64,000 nucleotides of DNA from Butyrivibrio sp. VCD2006 (GTDB lineage Bacteria; Bacillota; Clostridia; Lachnospirales; Lachnospiraceae). A program made the position numbers and the translations under genes. Below, in pieces: positions 24,665 to 34,790 of the stretch (position 1 is the first letter of the stretch; every line of letters starts with the position of its first letter). A model generated the notes under the pieces. It searched no databases. It was not told where the DNA came from and worked only from the letters and a program-made list of their open reading frames with translations. The stretch lies in NCBI RefSeq assembly GCF_000423925.1, contig NZ_AUIX01000034.1, forward strand, positions 16,577-80,576, given 5' to 3'.

Positions 24665-25885
24665 TCATGATCTCGGGTTATACACTTCATACAGATAATC
24701 TATCTCCTGCTTCGCCGCGAAACAGATTTGATAATTATTCAAAATCTCTTGATTTACAAGCTCATATCCATAACCTGGAGCAAAGACATTACCCGTAATA
24801 ATATAATCCTTCTTGTAAAAGCTTTGGCGAAATAATCCCATCGACACAAATATTATCTTATTCGCACCAATATACTCTAGAAGACAACGAATAGCATTAA
24901 AACCATTTCCATAATTCATATAATCATCGAATATACAAATGTTAAGCTTACCTTCAGCCCTTAATTTTTCAATCTTTGATTTATATGCTCCGTTTAAACA
25001 TAAAGTTTCAAACTCATGAGTCCCGCCTATTGTAGATCTACCTCTCTGACTTCCACCATGTTGCTGAGGCTTTGACCTATGACGAACAAGCAAGTTCTGT
25101 TCTTTCATTGAAAAATCTTTCAATCCAGTCGGCAACATAACTTTCTTGATAAATCTAATTTGCTCAACAAATCCATATAACTCCGGATTGATTCTGCCAC
25201 TTGACGAAGGAACAACCCCAAATATTGTAATGTTATCAAATGTCTTATCTCTTGTCATGTTGGCCAGGAAATAATACAAGAGAATTTGATAATAATTTCT
25301 GCTGGCTCCTTGTTTCAAAAGATTCTGAAAGTTACATAGCATTTGCCTTTCATTTTCATTCACCCCACCCACCATTGTTCGTGCATCATATAAGGCAATG
25401 CATTTTGATATAGAATCAACGTTGATCTCAGCGTACCAGTTCTCATTTTTTACAACTATAGACAGAAGTTGAAGTAACTGTTTCGGATTTCCAACTTGAA
25501 CCCCATACTTCCCGACTTTCGCTTCTATCGGAAGCCATACCGGAGCAATTAAAAGTATTTTGTTGTTAACAGCCAACTGAAAATCAACATCCTTAGTACC
25601 TATCATCACGAAAGCATTGCTATCCTTTGAATGATCATTTATAAAGTCCCTTGCTACCTCTCGAGATATAAAATCAAATTTATCGTACCCTCTCTTTTCG
25701 CAAAATTTTTTTGCCTTATTGACCTTTTCTGGATTTCGACTCAAAAAAATCACCCTATTATTTAACAGAGCAAGTTTGTTCAACATATCAAGAACCGTAT
25801 CCCTAAATTTAACAATCTGCATATTGTCATATCCCTCAAAACCCTTTATCAATAAATCAATATTGCAGAACAATTTTTTTTGCAT
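24665..25885 (-). CDS. HAD-like plus degenerate PRTase protein, third member of ShosTA-like operon
   Basis: 406 residues from ATG 25885 (MQKKLFCNIDLLIKG), chosen because the promoter at 25932-25960 lies inside the longer frame and GGAAGGAG is just upstream. The N-terminal ~130 residues are HAD-like: CNIDLLIKGFEG, VIFLSRNPEKVNKA and VMIGTKDVDFQLAVNNKILLI correspond to motifs I, II and IV, though the first lacks the DxD. The C-terminus has IFDDYMNYGNGFNAIRCLL (318 onward), which aligns with the PRPP loop of the 22101 protein but with TTGST replaced by NYGNG. So it is a divergent sister of that protein. It is the promoter-proximal gene, 78 bases before the DprA-like gene. Confidence 0.55.
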   Translation of the reverse strand: MQKKLFCNIDLLIKGFEGYDNMQIVKFRDTVLDMLNKLALLNNRVIFLSRNPEKVNKAKKFCEKRGYDKFDFISREVARDFINDHSKDSNAFVMIGTKDVDFQLAVNNKILLIAPVWLPIEAKVGKYGVQVGNPKQLLQLLSIVVKNENWYAEINVDSISKCIALYDARTMVGGVNENERQMLCNFQNLLKQGASRNYYQILLYYFLANMTRDKTFDNITIFGVVPSSSGRINPELYGFVEQIRFIKKVMLPTGLKDFSMKEQNLLVRHRSKPQQHGGSQRGRSTIGGTHEFETLCLNGAYKSKIEKLRAEGKLNICIFDDYMNYGNGFNAIRCLLEYIGANKIIFVSMGLFRQSFYKKDYIITGNVFAPGYGYELVNQEILNNYQICFAAKQEIDYLYEVYNPRS

Positions 25886-25931
25886 AAGCTCCTTCCATCC
25901 TAAGCATTTAACATTATCAACTCTTAACAAA

Positions 25932-25980
25932 ATAATATCATACTTATAGCTTAACTGTAAGCGGATTATTTGACGCTTAC
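25932..25980 (-). promoter_or_regulatory. Promoter and inverted-repeat operator of the ShosTA-like operon
   Basis: TTACAG (25955-25960), 17-base spacer, TATTAT (25932-25937) on the minus strand. GTAAGCG (25957-25963) and CGCTTAC (25974-25980) form a perfect inverted repeat with a 10-base centre that covers the -35 box, suited to a dimeric repressor. Confidence 0.55.
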
Positions 25981-26054
25981 TATCTCTCATATTCTTTCAA
26001 TATCAAAATCCGTCTTAAACCTATGTCTCAGTCATCCCCCTCACCCTCATACAA

Positions 26055-26099
26055 ATTCAACTCGGCAAACAGCCTACACACGCTGCCACCGAGTTGAAT
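26055..26099 (-). terminator. Stem-loop after the duplicated CotH-protein fragment
   Basis: ATTCAACTCGG (26055-26065) pairs perfectly with CCGAGTTGAAT (26089-26099). It lies 14 bases after the fragment's stop; the tail on the minus strand is only TTTG. Confidence 0.5.
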
Positions 26100-26112
26100 C
26101 AAAACGACTTAT

Positions 26113-26454
26113 TTATCTCTCCACTACCGTCCCGCTCTTCGGCAGTCCCTTCTCAGTAAAGATCTTCTTATATTTCTCCACCTTGCTCTTAGGTACCTTA
26201 ACGACAACCTCCTTAGCCAAACCGCTAAATGCCTTCTTGCAAACGCGGTTCTTGGTAAATTTTGTGACCTTTACTACAATGGTCTTAAGGTTCTTACATC
26301 CATAGAGCGCCTTCTTACCAATCTTCTTCACATTCTTCCCAATAACAACCTTCGTTATAGTCTTGTTCTTCTTGAACGCATTATCAGCAACGGAAGTAAT
26401 CTTGCAATTTACATACTAATGTACAACCAGTACAACCTACCCGACAACTAAAAC
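26113..26454 (-). pseudogene. Duplicated C-terminal fragment of the CotH/InlB-repeat surface protein
   Basis: The open part (72 residues) reads IGKKALYGCKNLKTIVVKVT through GLPKSGTVVER and is about 85% identical to the last residues of the 1623-residue protein at 29789. Upstream, the nucleotide match continues (KNKTITKVVIGKN, then KVNCKI-type coding) to about 26454, but some 130 bases are missing relative to the intact gene and the frame has a stop. It is a leftover copy of the BspA-type LRR end, placed as a direct repeat on the other side of fcl-gmd-araC. Confidence 0.8.
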
Positions 26455-26507
26455 TGTATCGATATGCACTATTACAAGCGTCCTTATCATGTTAATACAT
26501 ACCACTC

Positions 26508-27470
26508 TTATCTCTCTGCCCTCATTGGATTTGTCAAAAAGTCTTGATAAGCCAACCTTATACCATCCTCAAGTTCAGTCTTATAAGTCCATCCCATTGC
26601 TTTCGCCTTGCTCACATCAAGAAGCTTTCTTGGAGTACCGTTTGGCTTACTTGCATCCCACTCTATACGACCTTCATAACCTATAACTTTCGCCACAAGC
26701 TCTGTTAGTTCTTTAATGGTCAACTCTTTGCCTGTTCCAGCATTAACTGTTTCAGAACCACTATAATTATTCATAAGGAACACACAGAGATTTGCAAGAT
26801 CATCTACATATAGAAATTCTCTCAATGGACTACCATCGCCCCAGCAAGTAACACTCTCTGCTCCTGACTCCTTTGCCTCATGAAAACGACGAATCAGCGC
26901 AGGCAATACGTGACTGTGTCCCGGGTGATAATTATCGTTTGGACCATAAAGGTTCGTCGGCATAACCGATATGTAATCTGTACCGTACTGCCCATTCAGA
27001 TACTCACAATATTTCAATCCGCTTATCTTTGCCAGTGCATATGCTTCATTTGTCTCCTCTAATGAGCTTGTCAACAAGCAGCTCTCCGGCATGGGCTGTG
27101 GTGCAAGTCTTGGATAAATACAGCTACTGCCTAAAAACTCTAACTTCTTGCAACCATTCTGCCATGCAGAGTGAATAACATTCATCTCAAGAATCATATT
27201 GTCATACATGAAATCAGCCTTAGCAGTAGCGTTACCCATTATTCCACCAACCTTAGCAGCCGCTAAGAAAACGTACTCAGGCTTTTCCGTTCCGAAAAAC
27301 TCCTCCACAGCATCCTGGCGAGTTAAGTCCAGTTCCTTGTGCGTACGGAGCACAAGGTTATGATATCCCTGACGCTCCAATTCTCTTACTATCGCAGATC
27401 CGACCATCCCGCGATGACCGGCCACATAAATTTTAGCATTCTTCTCCATAGGAATTACTGTATTACTCAT
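26508..27470 (-). CDS. fcl: GDP-L-fucose synthase
   Basis: Makes GDP-L-fucose from GDP-4-keto-6-deoxymannose by epimerisation and NADPH reduction. 320 residues, an extended [19 protein letters not shown] gives the NADP-binding loop, [16 protein letters not shown] and YALAKISG the catalytic Ser and Tyr-x3-Lys, and [29 protein letters not shown] the substrate site typical of WcaG. It follows gmd by one base, so the pair converts GDP-mannose to GDP-fucose for the polysaccharide. Start ATG 27470; an internal ATG ([11 protein letters not shown]) is also possible. Confidence 0.95.
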   Translation of the reverse strand: MSNTVIPMEKNAKIYVAGHRGMVGSAIVRELERQGYHNLVLRTHKELDLTRQDAVEEFFGTEKPEYVFLAAAKVGGIMGNATAKADFMYDNMILEMNVIHSAWQNGCKKLEFLGSSCIYPRLAPQPMPESCLLTSSLEETNEAYALAKISGLKYCEYLNGQYGTDYISVMPTNLYGPNDNYHPGHSHVLPALIRRFHEAKESGAESVTCWGDGSPLREFLYVDDLANLCVFLMNNYSGSETVNAGTGKELTIKELTELVAKVIGYEGRIEWDASKPNGTPRKLLDVSKAKAMGWTYKTELEDGIRLAYQDFLTNPMRAER

Positions 27471-27471
27471 C

Positions 27472-28560
27472 TTACTTCACCACACCCTTTTCAAGATATT
27501 CTTCAAGATTTGTTGCCATATGTTCTTCAGCTCTTTCTACAGCAACCTTTTTCATATCATGTTCAACCATAATACGTACCAACTCCTCGAACGAAGTCTT
27601 TGTTGGGTTCCATCCAAGCTCACGTTTAGCTTTTGAAGGATCACCCCAAAGGTTGACCACATCTGTAGGACGATAGAAATCTTCTGAGACTTCTACAAAA
27701 ATACGTCCTGTCGCCTTATCCACACCAACCTCATTCACACCTTCGCCCTGCCATTCCAGTTCGATGCCTGCATGATGGAATGCCAGCGTTGCAAATTCAC
27801 GAACACTATGCTGTACTCCAGTTGCAATTACAAAATCTTCCGGCTTGTCATTCTGAAGAATCAGCCACATGCATTCTACATAATCCTTTGCATAGCCCCA
27901 GTCACGTAAAGAGCTCAGATTTCCAAGATACAGTTTATCTTGCTTACCCTGTGCAATACGAGCTGCTGCCAATGTGATTTTCCTTGTTACAAACGTCTCT
28001 CCACGTCTCTCTGACTCATGATTAAACAGAATACCCGAGCAACAGAACATATTGTATGCTTCGCGGTATTCCTTTGTGATCCAAAAACCATATTGCTTTG
28101 CTACGGCATAAGGGCTATATGGATGGAACGGTGTTGTCTCAGACTGTGGCACTTCTTCAACCTTTCCGTAAAGCTCAGACGTAGATGCCTGATAAATACG
28201 GCAAGTAGCAGCCAACCCTGTGATTCTCACTGCTTCGAGAATGCGAAGAACACCAGTTGCATCGATATCTGCTGTGAACTCGGGAGAGTCAAAAGAAACC
28301 TGGACATGGCTCTGTGCTGCCAGATTGTATATTTCATCAGGTCTGACCATACCGATAACTTTAACCAAAGATGATGTATCACCTAAATCTCCATAATGCA
28401 GATGAAATCTGGGATTCCCTTCAAGATGAGCAATACGCTCGCGAAAATCCACCGATGAACGACGTATTATGCCGTGCACATCATATCCTTTTTCAATCAG
28501 GAACTCAGATAAATATGATCCATCCTGGCCTGTTACTCCTGTTATCAGTGCTTTTTTCAT
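27472..28560 (-). CDS. gmd: GDP-mannose 4,6-dehydratase
   Basis: First step to GDP-L-fucose: NADP-dependent dehydration of GDP-mannose. 362 residues. [19 protein letters not shown] is the Rossmann motif, [34 protein letters not shown] contains the catalytic Thr/Glu and Tyr-x3-Lys, and [18 protein letters not shown] is the GMD signature. GGAGG lies upstream of ATG 28560. It heads a two-gene unit with fcl, directly downstream of the AraC gene but after that gene's terminator. Confidence 0.96.
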   Translation of the reverse strand: MKKALITGVTGQDGSYLSEFLIEKGYDVHGIIRRSSVDFRERIAHLEGNPRFHLHYGDLGDTSSLVKVIGMVRPDEIYNLAAQSHVQVSFDSPEFTADIDATGVLRILEAVRITGLAATCRIYQASTSELYGKVEEVPQSETTPFHPYSPYAVAKQYGFWITKEYREAYNMFCCSGILFNHESERRGETFVTRKITLAAARIAQGKQDKLYLGNLSSLRDWGYAKDYVECMWLILQNDKPEDFVIATGVQHSVREFATLAFHHAGIELEWQGEGVNEVGVDKATGRIFVEVSEDFYRPTDVVNLWGDPSKAKRELGWNPTKTSFEELVRIMVEHDMKKVAVERAEEHMATNLEEYLEKGVVK

Positions 28561-28603
28561 TATGATTCAACCTCCGAAATGAAAAATTCTCTTACATTAA
28601 ATA

Positions 28604-28662
28604 CAGTGGTCGCATACTCTTAAAAACTTCTCTGCAAAACTTCGCAGTAACCACTGATAGTG
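28604..28662 (-). promoter_or_regulatory. Inverted-repeat cluster upstream of gmd (possible AraC-protein sites)
   Basis: CAGTGGT (28604-28610) and ACCACTG (28650-28656) are inverted, and CACT-GAT-AGTG (28652-28662) is a small palindrome overlapping the second. They lie 45-100 bases upstream of gmd. Binding by the adjacent AraC protein is inference; no clear -35/-10 pair was found. Confidence 0.25.
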
Positions 28663-28740
28663 ACAATATTACCCATTCACCGTAGCAGTTTGAATTCAGA
28701 ATATAGGCTTCCACTTACAATATATTGGCTTTTTGGAAAA

Positions 28741-28779
28741 AGAAATAAAAATCGAGAGCAATGGTTCTCACCACTGCTC
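28741..28779 (-). terminator. Terminator overlapping the AraC stop codon
   Basis: On the minus strand GAGCAGTGGT, loop GAGA, ACCATTGCTC (one G-U pair) then TCGATTTTTATTTC. The stop codon of the AraC gene sits in the loop. Confidence 0.75.
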
Positions 28780-29643
28780 CCGGTATTTACTTGGCGGTAC
28801 ACCCTCAACTTCCTTAAAGCGCTGACTGAAATAGTGTGGTGCTCCAAAGCCACACTCATATCCTATCTCTTCCACATTCTTTTCCGAGAATCTGAGGAGC
28901 TGCTTTGCTTTAGTAACGCGTACCGACAGGATATATGAGGAGATTGATTGACCAAACTGATCCTTGAAACTCTTGGACAGATAATACTTATTAATAAAAA
29001 ACTGCTCTGAAAGCTCATCCAGTGTAATTTTGTTTGAATAGTTGAAATCAATAAAGCTCTTAACATTTACCAACAACGATTTCTTCTTTGGCAAATCTTC
29101 CTGATTCTCTGGATGCCATGATTCCGACATGATGTAAACCATGAGTTCTGATAATTGCTGATTTATCAGCATATCTCTCATATAGTCCGTTCCTGCAGCT
29201 GTGCTGAAGATTGTCTGCCAAAGAGTATTTATTCTCTCTACATCTTCAGGTACAAACACCGGTCGCCCGCCGCGCTCTTTATACTTTTCATAAACAGAAC
29301 TTACCGTTGGTCCGTAGAAATGGATCCATCTGAGAGTCCAGAGATTACATGGATCAGTTGTATGAGAATAAGGAAAACTACAATCAACAAACACACATGA
29401 GCCACTTGATAATGCATATTCCTTATCTTGATATAGTAGTACTCCTGAACCATCAGTAACTATAAAAAACAGATAAGACGTGAGCCCGAGTCTGCTTGAT
29501 GTATGGCCTTTCTTAGCTTCCAATTCTCCAATTTCCTGAAGATGAAGAAGCGACGAACGCGCAAAGGATGATGCTGTATAAAGGATACGGTTAGAGTTAA
29601 CCACGGAAGCGATGGAATCGGTAAAAAGTTCGACATTGTTCAT
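28768..29643 (-). CDS. AraC-family transcriptional regulator with cupin sensor domain
   Basis: 291 residues. The N-terminal ~150 residues are an AraC-binding cupin (LTSYLFFIVTDGSGVLLYQDKEYALSSGSCVFVDCSFPYS). The C-terminal ~100 are two HTHs: KITLDELSEQFFINKYYLSKSFK, then the family signature ENVEEIGYECGFGAPHYFSQRFKEVEGVPPSKYREQW. Such proteins generally sense a sugar and control genes for its use or for surface glycans. It is next to gmd-fcl in the same direction but with its own terminator. The inducer cannot be read from sequence. Confidence 0.92.
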   Translation of the reverse strand: MNNVELFTDSIASVVNSNRILYTASSFARSSLLHLQEIGELEAKKGHTSSRLGLTSYLFFIVTDGSGVLLYQDKEYALSSGSCVFVDCSFPYSHTTDPCNLWTLRWIHFYGPTVSSVYEKYKERGGRPVFVPEDVERINTLWQTIFSTAAGTDYMRDMLINQQLSELMVYIMSESWHPENQEDLPKKKSLLVNVKSFIDFNYSNKITLDELSEQFFINKYYLSKSFKDQFGQSISSYILSVRVTKAKQLLRFSEKNVEEIGYECGFGAPHYFSQRFKEVEGVPPSKYREQW

Positions 29644-29741
29644 AACTTAGTTGTTTTAGACCTTTCAAACTGACATCAACTGTTCTATTTGTCTGGCACC
29701 TTGCCACTCTATTAGTATACTACAGATTCATCTAAAGCATG

Positions 29742-29774
29742 AAAACCATCTACCAGCAAACAACCAGCAGATGG
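29742..29774 (-). terminator. Terminator after the CotH/InlB-repeat gene
   Basis: CCATCT (29746-29751) pairs with AGATGG (29769-29774); TTTTC follows on the minus strand. Short stem, 15 bases after the stop. Confidence 0.45.
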
Positions 29775-29788
29775 CTCCATCTATTTCC

Positions 29789-32700
29789 TTATCTCTCCAC
29801 TACCGTCCCGCTCTTCGGCAGTCCCCTCTCAGCAAAGATCTTCCCATATTTCTCAACCTTGCTCTTAGGCGCCTTAACGACAACCTCCTTAGACACACCG
29901 CTAAATGCCTTCTTACCAACGCGGTTCTTGGTAAGTTTTGTGGTCTTTACAACAATGGTCTTAAGGTTCTTACATCCATAGAACGCCTTCTTACCAATCT
30001 TCTTCACGTTCTTTCCAATAACAACCTTTGTAATTGTCTTGTTCTTCTTGAACGCATTATCATCAATGGATGTGATTTTCACTACTGTGCCATCCTGCAG
30101 TTTCACACTACCGGGAATTGTCACAGACTTCTTATCACTGTCCTTGGAATAGATAAAAGCAGCTTCCGGAAGCTCTCCATTCTGTCCAACAAAAGTAATC
30201 TTGCAACTTACATACTTATTGACAGCCGGTACAACCTGCCCGACAACTAAGGCACTCTGTGCTGCTTTATCACCGGTATTTGATCCGCTTTCAACCGGAA
30301 CCACCGTTCCACCGGCATTAGTTCCACTATCATGCTGTTCCGACGTATCTCCAGTAATCGTTCCGCCATCTCCGGCACCTGAACTTCCACCCTGGCTATT
30401 CCCTGATCCATTCTCACCAGAAGTATTACCTTCACTACCAGAATTTCCACCTTGTCCCGGATCAGTTCCCGGACTATCACCTCCCGGATTATCCTCAGGC
30501 GTATCAGTTGGAGAAGATTCGTCTCTACTCCATCCTGCATACAATGTCAGATCCTTAGCAGGCATAGTACCAAATGAAAATACCTCAGTACACTCTGCAT
30601 TAGCATACCAGCCTTTGAATACATGACCTTCCTTAGTAGGCTCTGCCGGCGTCGGTATCTGCTCTCCATAAGCGACATTTACTGGCTCAATCTCACTGCC
30701 ACCACGAGTGTCAAATGTAACAATATATCCATTGATCTCCCAGCCTGCATAAAGTGTCAATTCTCCTGCAGACATAGGGCCAAACGCAAATAGCTCAGTA
30801 CACTCCGCATCGACATACCAACCTTTGAACACATGCCCTTCCTTAGTAGGTTCTGTAGGTACAGGTATCTCTTCTCCGAACACTACTTCAATAGGTTCAA
30901 CATCACTTCCGCCGCAAGAATCAAATGCCACGCCATATTTATTGATTGTCCAACCTGCGTATACAACAATATCCCTAGCAGGCATAAGCTCTTCACCGGC
31001 AGCAAATGCAGCTGTGCATTCCTTATCAGTAAACCAACCTGTAAATGTATATCCCTCTCTCTCGGGAGTCTCTGGCACAGTAATAGCAGATCCATATGCA
31101 ATCATTACAGGAGCAACTTCATTACCTCCGCATGAATCGAATGTAGCAGTATATTCATTAACTTCCCAACCTGCATAAAGTGTCACATCCCCTGCAGGCA
31201 TGGTTCCAAACTCATAAGGAATCTGACATTCTGCATCTGAATACCATCCAATGAAGGTATGTCCCTCCTTCTGAGGATCCTCTTCAGGTGCCACAACTTC
31301 AGAACCATACTGAGCTACTATATCTGTTATTTCATTTCCGCCATTAGTATAAAAACTGATTACATAAGTGTTTACATTCCATCCTGCATAAACAGTTATC
31401 CCTCCAAGTGGCATAGTACTAAACGCATATGCCTCTGTAAGAAATTCATCAGAATACCAGCCTGCAAATGTATAACCTTCCCTTACAGGATCTTCAGGAG
31501 CCTCTACAGCCATCTCATAATCTGCAGTAAGTGCATCTACTGTGCTGCCGCCATTAGTCACAAACCTTATTACATACTGATTAGCTGTCCAGCCTGCATA
31601 TAAAGTCAGATCTCTTCCCGGCATCTTTCCAAATGTAAAGACACTCTCACAGGATGAATCCTCATACCATCCTGTAAATACATATCCCTCTCTCGTGGGC
31701 TCAGCAGGCACAGCAAGTTCTGTTCCATAGACAACATCCGTATATCCCTCAATATCAGATCCGCCATTACTGTCGAATGTCACAGAATAACTGTTAATAT
31801 CCCACTTTGCATACAAAATGGTAGTACCAAGCGGCATGGTATCAAACATATACTCAGTAGCTAATGCCCTGTCAGAATACCAGCCTGCAAATGTATAGCC
31901 TTCTTTCTCCGGTGCACTTGGTGCTGATATTTCCGTCTCATATCCTGCCATAATGTAAGGCACATAATTACCACCATTAGAAACGAAACGCATCATGTAT
32001 TCTTTTGGAGTCCACTTAGCATAAAGTGTATAGTCTCCAGCCGGCATAAAACCAAACGGGAACCTCACAAGATAGGTATTATCCTTATACCACCCAGCGA
32101 AAACATACCCTTCGCGTTCCGGAGACTCAGGAGCTGAAATCTCAGAACCATACTCACCCGTAATAACATCTTCAACAGCTGATCCTCCACAGCTGTCAAA
32201 CTTCAATGAATAGCTATTAACGTCCCATCTAGCATAGGTCGTATTACTACCTTCATTTATAGCATCAAATAAAAACTCATTCTGGAAATCCTTATCAGCA
32301 TACCAACCGGCAAAGGTGTAGCCTTCCCTATCAGGATCTTCAGGTCTTGCAATTTCACTTGGATCCTCAGTTATTATGGTAGGAATCACCGTTCCACCAT
32401 TTGAAACAAAATTGAGAGCATAGACATGGCTACTCTCATCAACATCATGCCATCCCGCATATAACGTTATATTTCTTGCAGGCATCTTGCCAAACTTGAA
32501 TAGAGATGTGCAGTTCTCATCTGTATACCAGCCAATGAAAACTGATCCTTCTTTAACAGGATCATCAGGTTCTTCTATATTTGCCCCATACTGATATGCC
32601 TTAGCTGCAATCTCTGTACCACCCTTACTATCATAGGTAATAGTATATGTCGAATTAGAGATATCACTACTTTGAATAACAGTCTTATAATTTGTGCAGA

Positions 32701-34660
32701 CCAGCTTGCCATCAGCATCTCTACCAATAACAGCAATCACATTTCTCTTGCCCATGGGCTCTGTAAGCATATCCGGACTTATTGCAAACGAGTATCCTTC
32801 CTCATTTGCAACAGCATTCCCAACATACTTACTGTTTATATAAATTTCATATTTTTCAGCAGCTGCTTTTGAAGAGTCTATCAAAAGTTCTGTTTTTACC
32901 TTGTTTCCAAGGATACAATCTGCCGGAAGGTGCTCAGATACTACATCTTCCACCCCCCCTATAACATTAAATGCTAATTTATCTTCCTGCTTTAAATATG
33001 AATCGCCCCTACTGGATTTAATACCCGAAAAAGATGATGATAATGTTTCATTCGTTGAAAAGGTACTATCAAGCCATCCTAGTCTATTAGAAAAATAAGT
33101 CTTAAAGATTTCTGCATCAGTTTCAAAATTTCTTCTTTTATATTTCTCCACAAATACATCTTCAGGATATTTCAGATCATTAGCATTCCCTGCTTCGCGA
33201 ATCATATTTACACTAATATCAAAAAGCCCGCTGTCTGAAATGAGCTCATCCAAATAATCTCGCTTATTCCAATATAACTCTGCAGCCTTTACCTGAAAAA
33301 ATGGATCATCTACAAAGTCTTTCCAAAGCGTTCCAGTTGAAAGCTTCCACCCTGATGAATTCTTTCCTACTGTATAACTTCCACATCCCCAGTCAAAGTC
33401 CCACACCGGACCAAATATCAGCTTTTCAGCTTTATCGAGATAAGCATATCTGCTTTTATAAACCGCATCATTATTGCCAAGCGTCTCCATAGTAAGCCAG
33501 TATTTTACCATAGAATCAAAATCAGCATAATCAGAATAATGCTTACCCTTATTATTGCATCCCGAATCAGAAGTCAGTGCGTTCTCATAGCTCTGCCAAA
33601 AGTTTGCTGAGAATGTCATCATGTCCTCATTACTTCTCAGTTCCTCGGGCTTCTTCAGCATAATCTTAAGACCATTATCAGTCATAAACTTCGAAACTTC
33701 ATCATATTCTTCTGATGATTCGAATAAATATCCCCCCGTTATGTCTAGAATTTCTTCATAATCATCCAATTCGTATTTCTTGTCATTATAAATAAACTCC
33801 CCTGTACTCACCCATTCAAAATCCGCACATAGCAGCTCTTCTATGGCGTCCTGATCTTCATCGCTAAGTTTATCAGCCTTTTTTATACCCTTCGCAACAC
33901 TTTTAGCCAGGTTTTCCCAATCAAAAATATCAACTCGAGTCTTATCTATTCTAATATTCTCTGAAAGCATGTATAATCCGGAATATTCATCATTGATAAC
34001 AACATCTACCCAGATCATCTCCATGTTCTCAAGCCCAAATTCCTTTGATATCACTGACCCAAGCTTATTTCTCATAGCACACTGATCCAAATAATTCGAA
34101 ATCAAAACCCAGTGCTTATTTTCGCCCATCCCAAACAAATCTGATTTTTTATTCAATTTAATCTTGTATGGCTTTTGTGGGAACGCCGCTGAACTATTCC
34201 CCCTAACTCTTATAGTGATTTTCCCATCATACTTAGCATCATATCGATCATTTCCTTGGATAAACATCGATGCATTTCTATCAGTCTTGTCGAGAATTGC
34301 TCTTCCATCATCGGTATTAATATAAATTACTGGTATATTACTAAAGTAAAGTTTATCCTGTGCTATTTCATTTCCCTGGGAATCAAACCCCTTTACAGAA
34401 ATCCATTTCTCCATATCAGATTGGGACGGAATAAACTCATCCCCAGTTTCAATCTCCGTTCCGTCAACATACCATTTAAGGCTAGTCACAGAATTAGACT
34501 TAGTCACTTTAATTGCTTCTCCGACCTGTACATTTTCGTTGTTAATACTCAAATCACCTTCTGTAGCATATGTTATACTTCCATTCATAAACACAAGGTA
34601 TCCTATGAAAACAACTAAAGACATCCTGACTATACACATTTTAAGCCTTTCGCCCCTCAT
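29789..34660 (-). CDS. Secreted CotH-domain protein with ten InlB-type repeats and BspA-type LRR tail
   Basis: 1623 residues. A signal peptide (SLVVFIGYLVFMNGSITYA) ends near 33. Residues ~100-540 are a CotH kinase-like domain: GNSSAAFPQKPYKIKLNKKSDLFGMGENKHWVL, then GPVWDFDWGCGSY near 420. Ten Listeria-Bacteroides (InlB B/Flg_new) repeats of ~67 residues follow, each with a GGxxI...EGYxFxGWYxDxxC...MPAxxxTLYAGW pattern. Next come a Gly/Ser/Pro-rich linker and an LRR_5/BspA tail (SIDDNAFKKNKTITKVVIGKNVKKIGKKAFYGC). CotH proteins phosphorylate spore-coat proteins in Bacillus; surface-protein versions are uncharacterised. GGGGGAAG upstream supports ATG 34660. Probably cell-surface attached and possibly linked to the polymer made here. 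Its end is duplicated at 26113. Confidence 0.88.
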   Translation of the reverse strand: MRGERLKMCIVRMSLVVFIGYLVFMNGSITYATEGDLSINNENVQVGEAIKVTKSNSVTSLKWYVDGTEIETGDEFIPSQSDMEKWISVKGFDSQGNEIAQDKLYFSNIPVIYINTDDGRAILDKTDRNASMFIQGNDRYDAKYDGKITIRVRGNSSAAFPQKPYKIKLNKKSDLFGMGENKHWVLISNYLDQCAMRNKLGSVISKEFGLENMEMIWVDVVINDEYSGLYMLSENIRIDKTRVDIFDWENLAKSVAKGIKKADKLSDEDQDAIEELLCADFEWVSTGEFIYNDKKYELDDYEEILDITGGYLFESSEEYDEVSKFMTDNGLKIMLKKPEELRSNEDMMTFSANFWQSYENALTSDSGCNNKGKHYSDYADFDSMVKYWLTMETLGNNDAVYKSRYAYLDKAEKLIFGPVWDFDWGCGSYTVGKNSSGWKLSTGTLWKDFVDDPFFQVKAAELYWNKRDYLDELISDSGLFDISVNMIREAGNANDLKYPEDVFVEKYKRRNFETDAEIFKTYFSNRLGWLDSTFSTNETLSSSFSGIKSSRGDSYLKQEDKLAFNVIGGVEDVVSEHLPADCILGNKVKTELLIDSSKAAAEKYEIYINSKYVGNAVANEEGYSFAISPDMLTEPMGKRNVIAVIGRDADGKLVCTNYKTVIQSSDISNSTYTITYDSKGGTEIAAKAYQYGANIEEPDDPVKEGSVFIGWYTDENCTSLFKFGKMPARNITLYAGWHDVDESSHVYALNFVSNGGTVIPTIITEDPSEIARPEDPDREGYTFAGWYADKDFQNEFLFDAINEGSNTTYARWDVNSYSLKFDSCGGSAVEDVITGEYGSEISAPESPEREGYVFAGWYKDNTYLVRFPFGFMPAGDYTLYAKWTPKEYMMRFVSNGGNYVPYIMAGYETEISAPSAPEKEGYTFAGWYSDRALATEYMFDTMPLGTTILYAKWDINSYSVTFDSNGGSDIEGYTDVVYGTELAVPAEPTREGYVFTGWYEDSSCESVFTFGKMPGRDLTLYAGWTANQYVIRFVTNGGSTVDALTADYEMAVEAPEDPVREGYTFAGWYSDEFLTEAYAFSTMPLGGITVYAGWNVNTYVISFYTNGGNEITDIVAQYGSEVVAPEEDPQKEGHTFIGWYSDAECQIPYEFGTMPAGDVTLYAGWEVNEYTATFDSCGGNEVAPVMIAYGSAITVPETPEREGYTFTGWFTDKECTAAFAAGEELMPARDIVVYAGWTINKYGVAFDSCGGSDVEPIEVVFGEEIPVPTEPTKEGHVFKGWYVDAECTELFAFGPMSAGELTLYAGWEINGYIVTFDTRGGSEIEPVNVAYGEQIPTPAEPTKEGHVFKGWYANAECTEVFSFGTMPAKDLTLYAGWSRDESSPTDTPEDNPGGDSPGTDPGQGGNSGSEGNTSGENGSGNSQGGSSGAGDGGTITGDTSEQHDSGTNAGGTVVPVESGSNTGDKAAQSALVVGQVVPAVNKYVSCKITFVGQNGELPEAAFIYSKDSDKKSVTIPGSVKLQDGTVVKITSIDDNAFKKNKTITKVVIGKNVKKIGKKAFYGCKNLKTIVVKTTKLTKNRVGKKAFSGVSKEVVVKAPKSKVEKYGKIFAERGLPKSGTVVER

Positions 34661-34790
34661 TAAACTTCCCCCTTTACTTCTTGTGCATGTTTTTATTACA
34701 AAACTAAAATAAAATTACCTATCGTAAAAACGCTAATTATCATTGATATTACATTAACCATTGCCAATATCATTTTGAAAATATACTACA

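Noticed and set aside
25886..25990. Upstream start giving 35 more residues to the 24665 protein
   Set aside because: That segment contains the predicted -10 and -35 boxes and the inverted repeat; the HAD-like fold starts at the ATG at 25885.
30201..31603. Plus-strand open frames opposite the InlB repeats
   Set aside because: They repeat with the same period as the coding repeats and have no domain of their own; shadows of the minus-strand gene.
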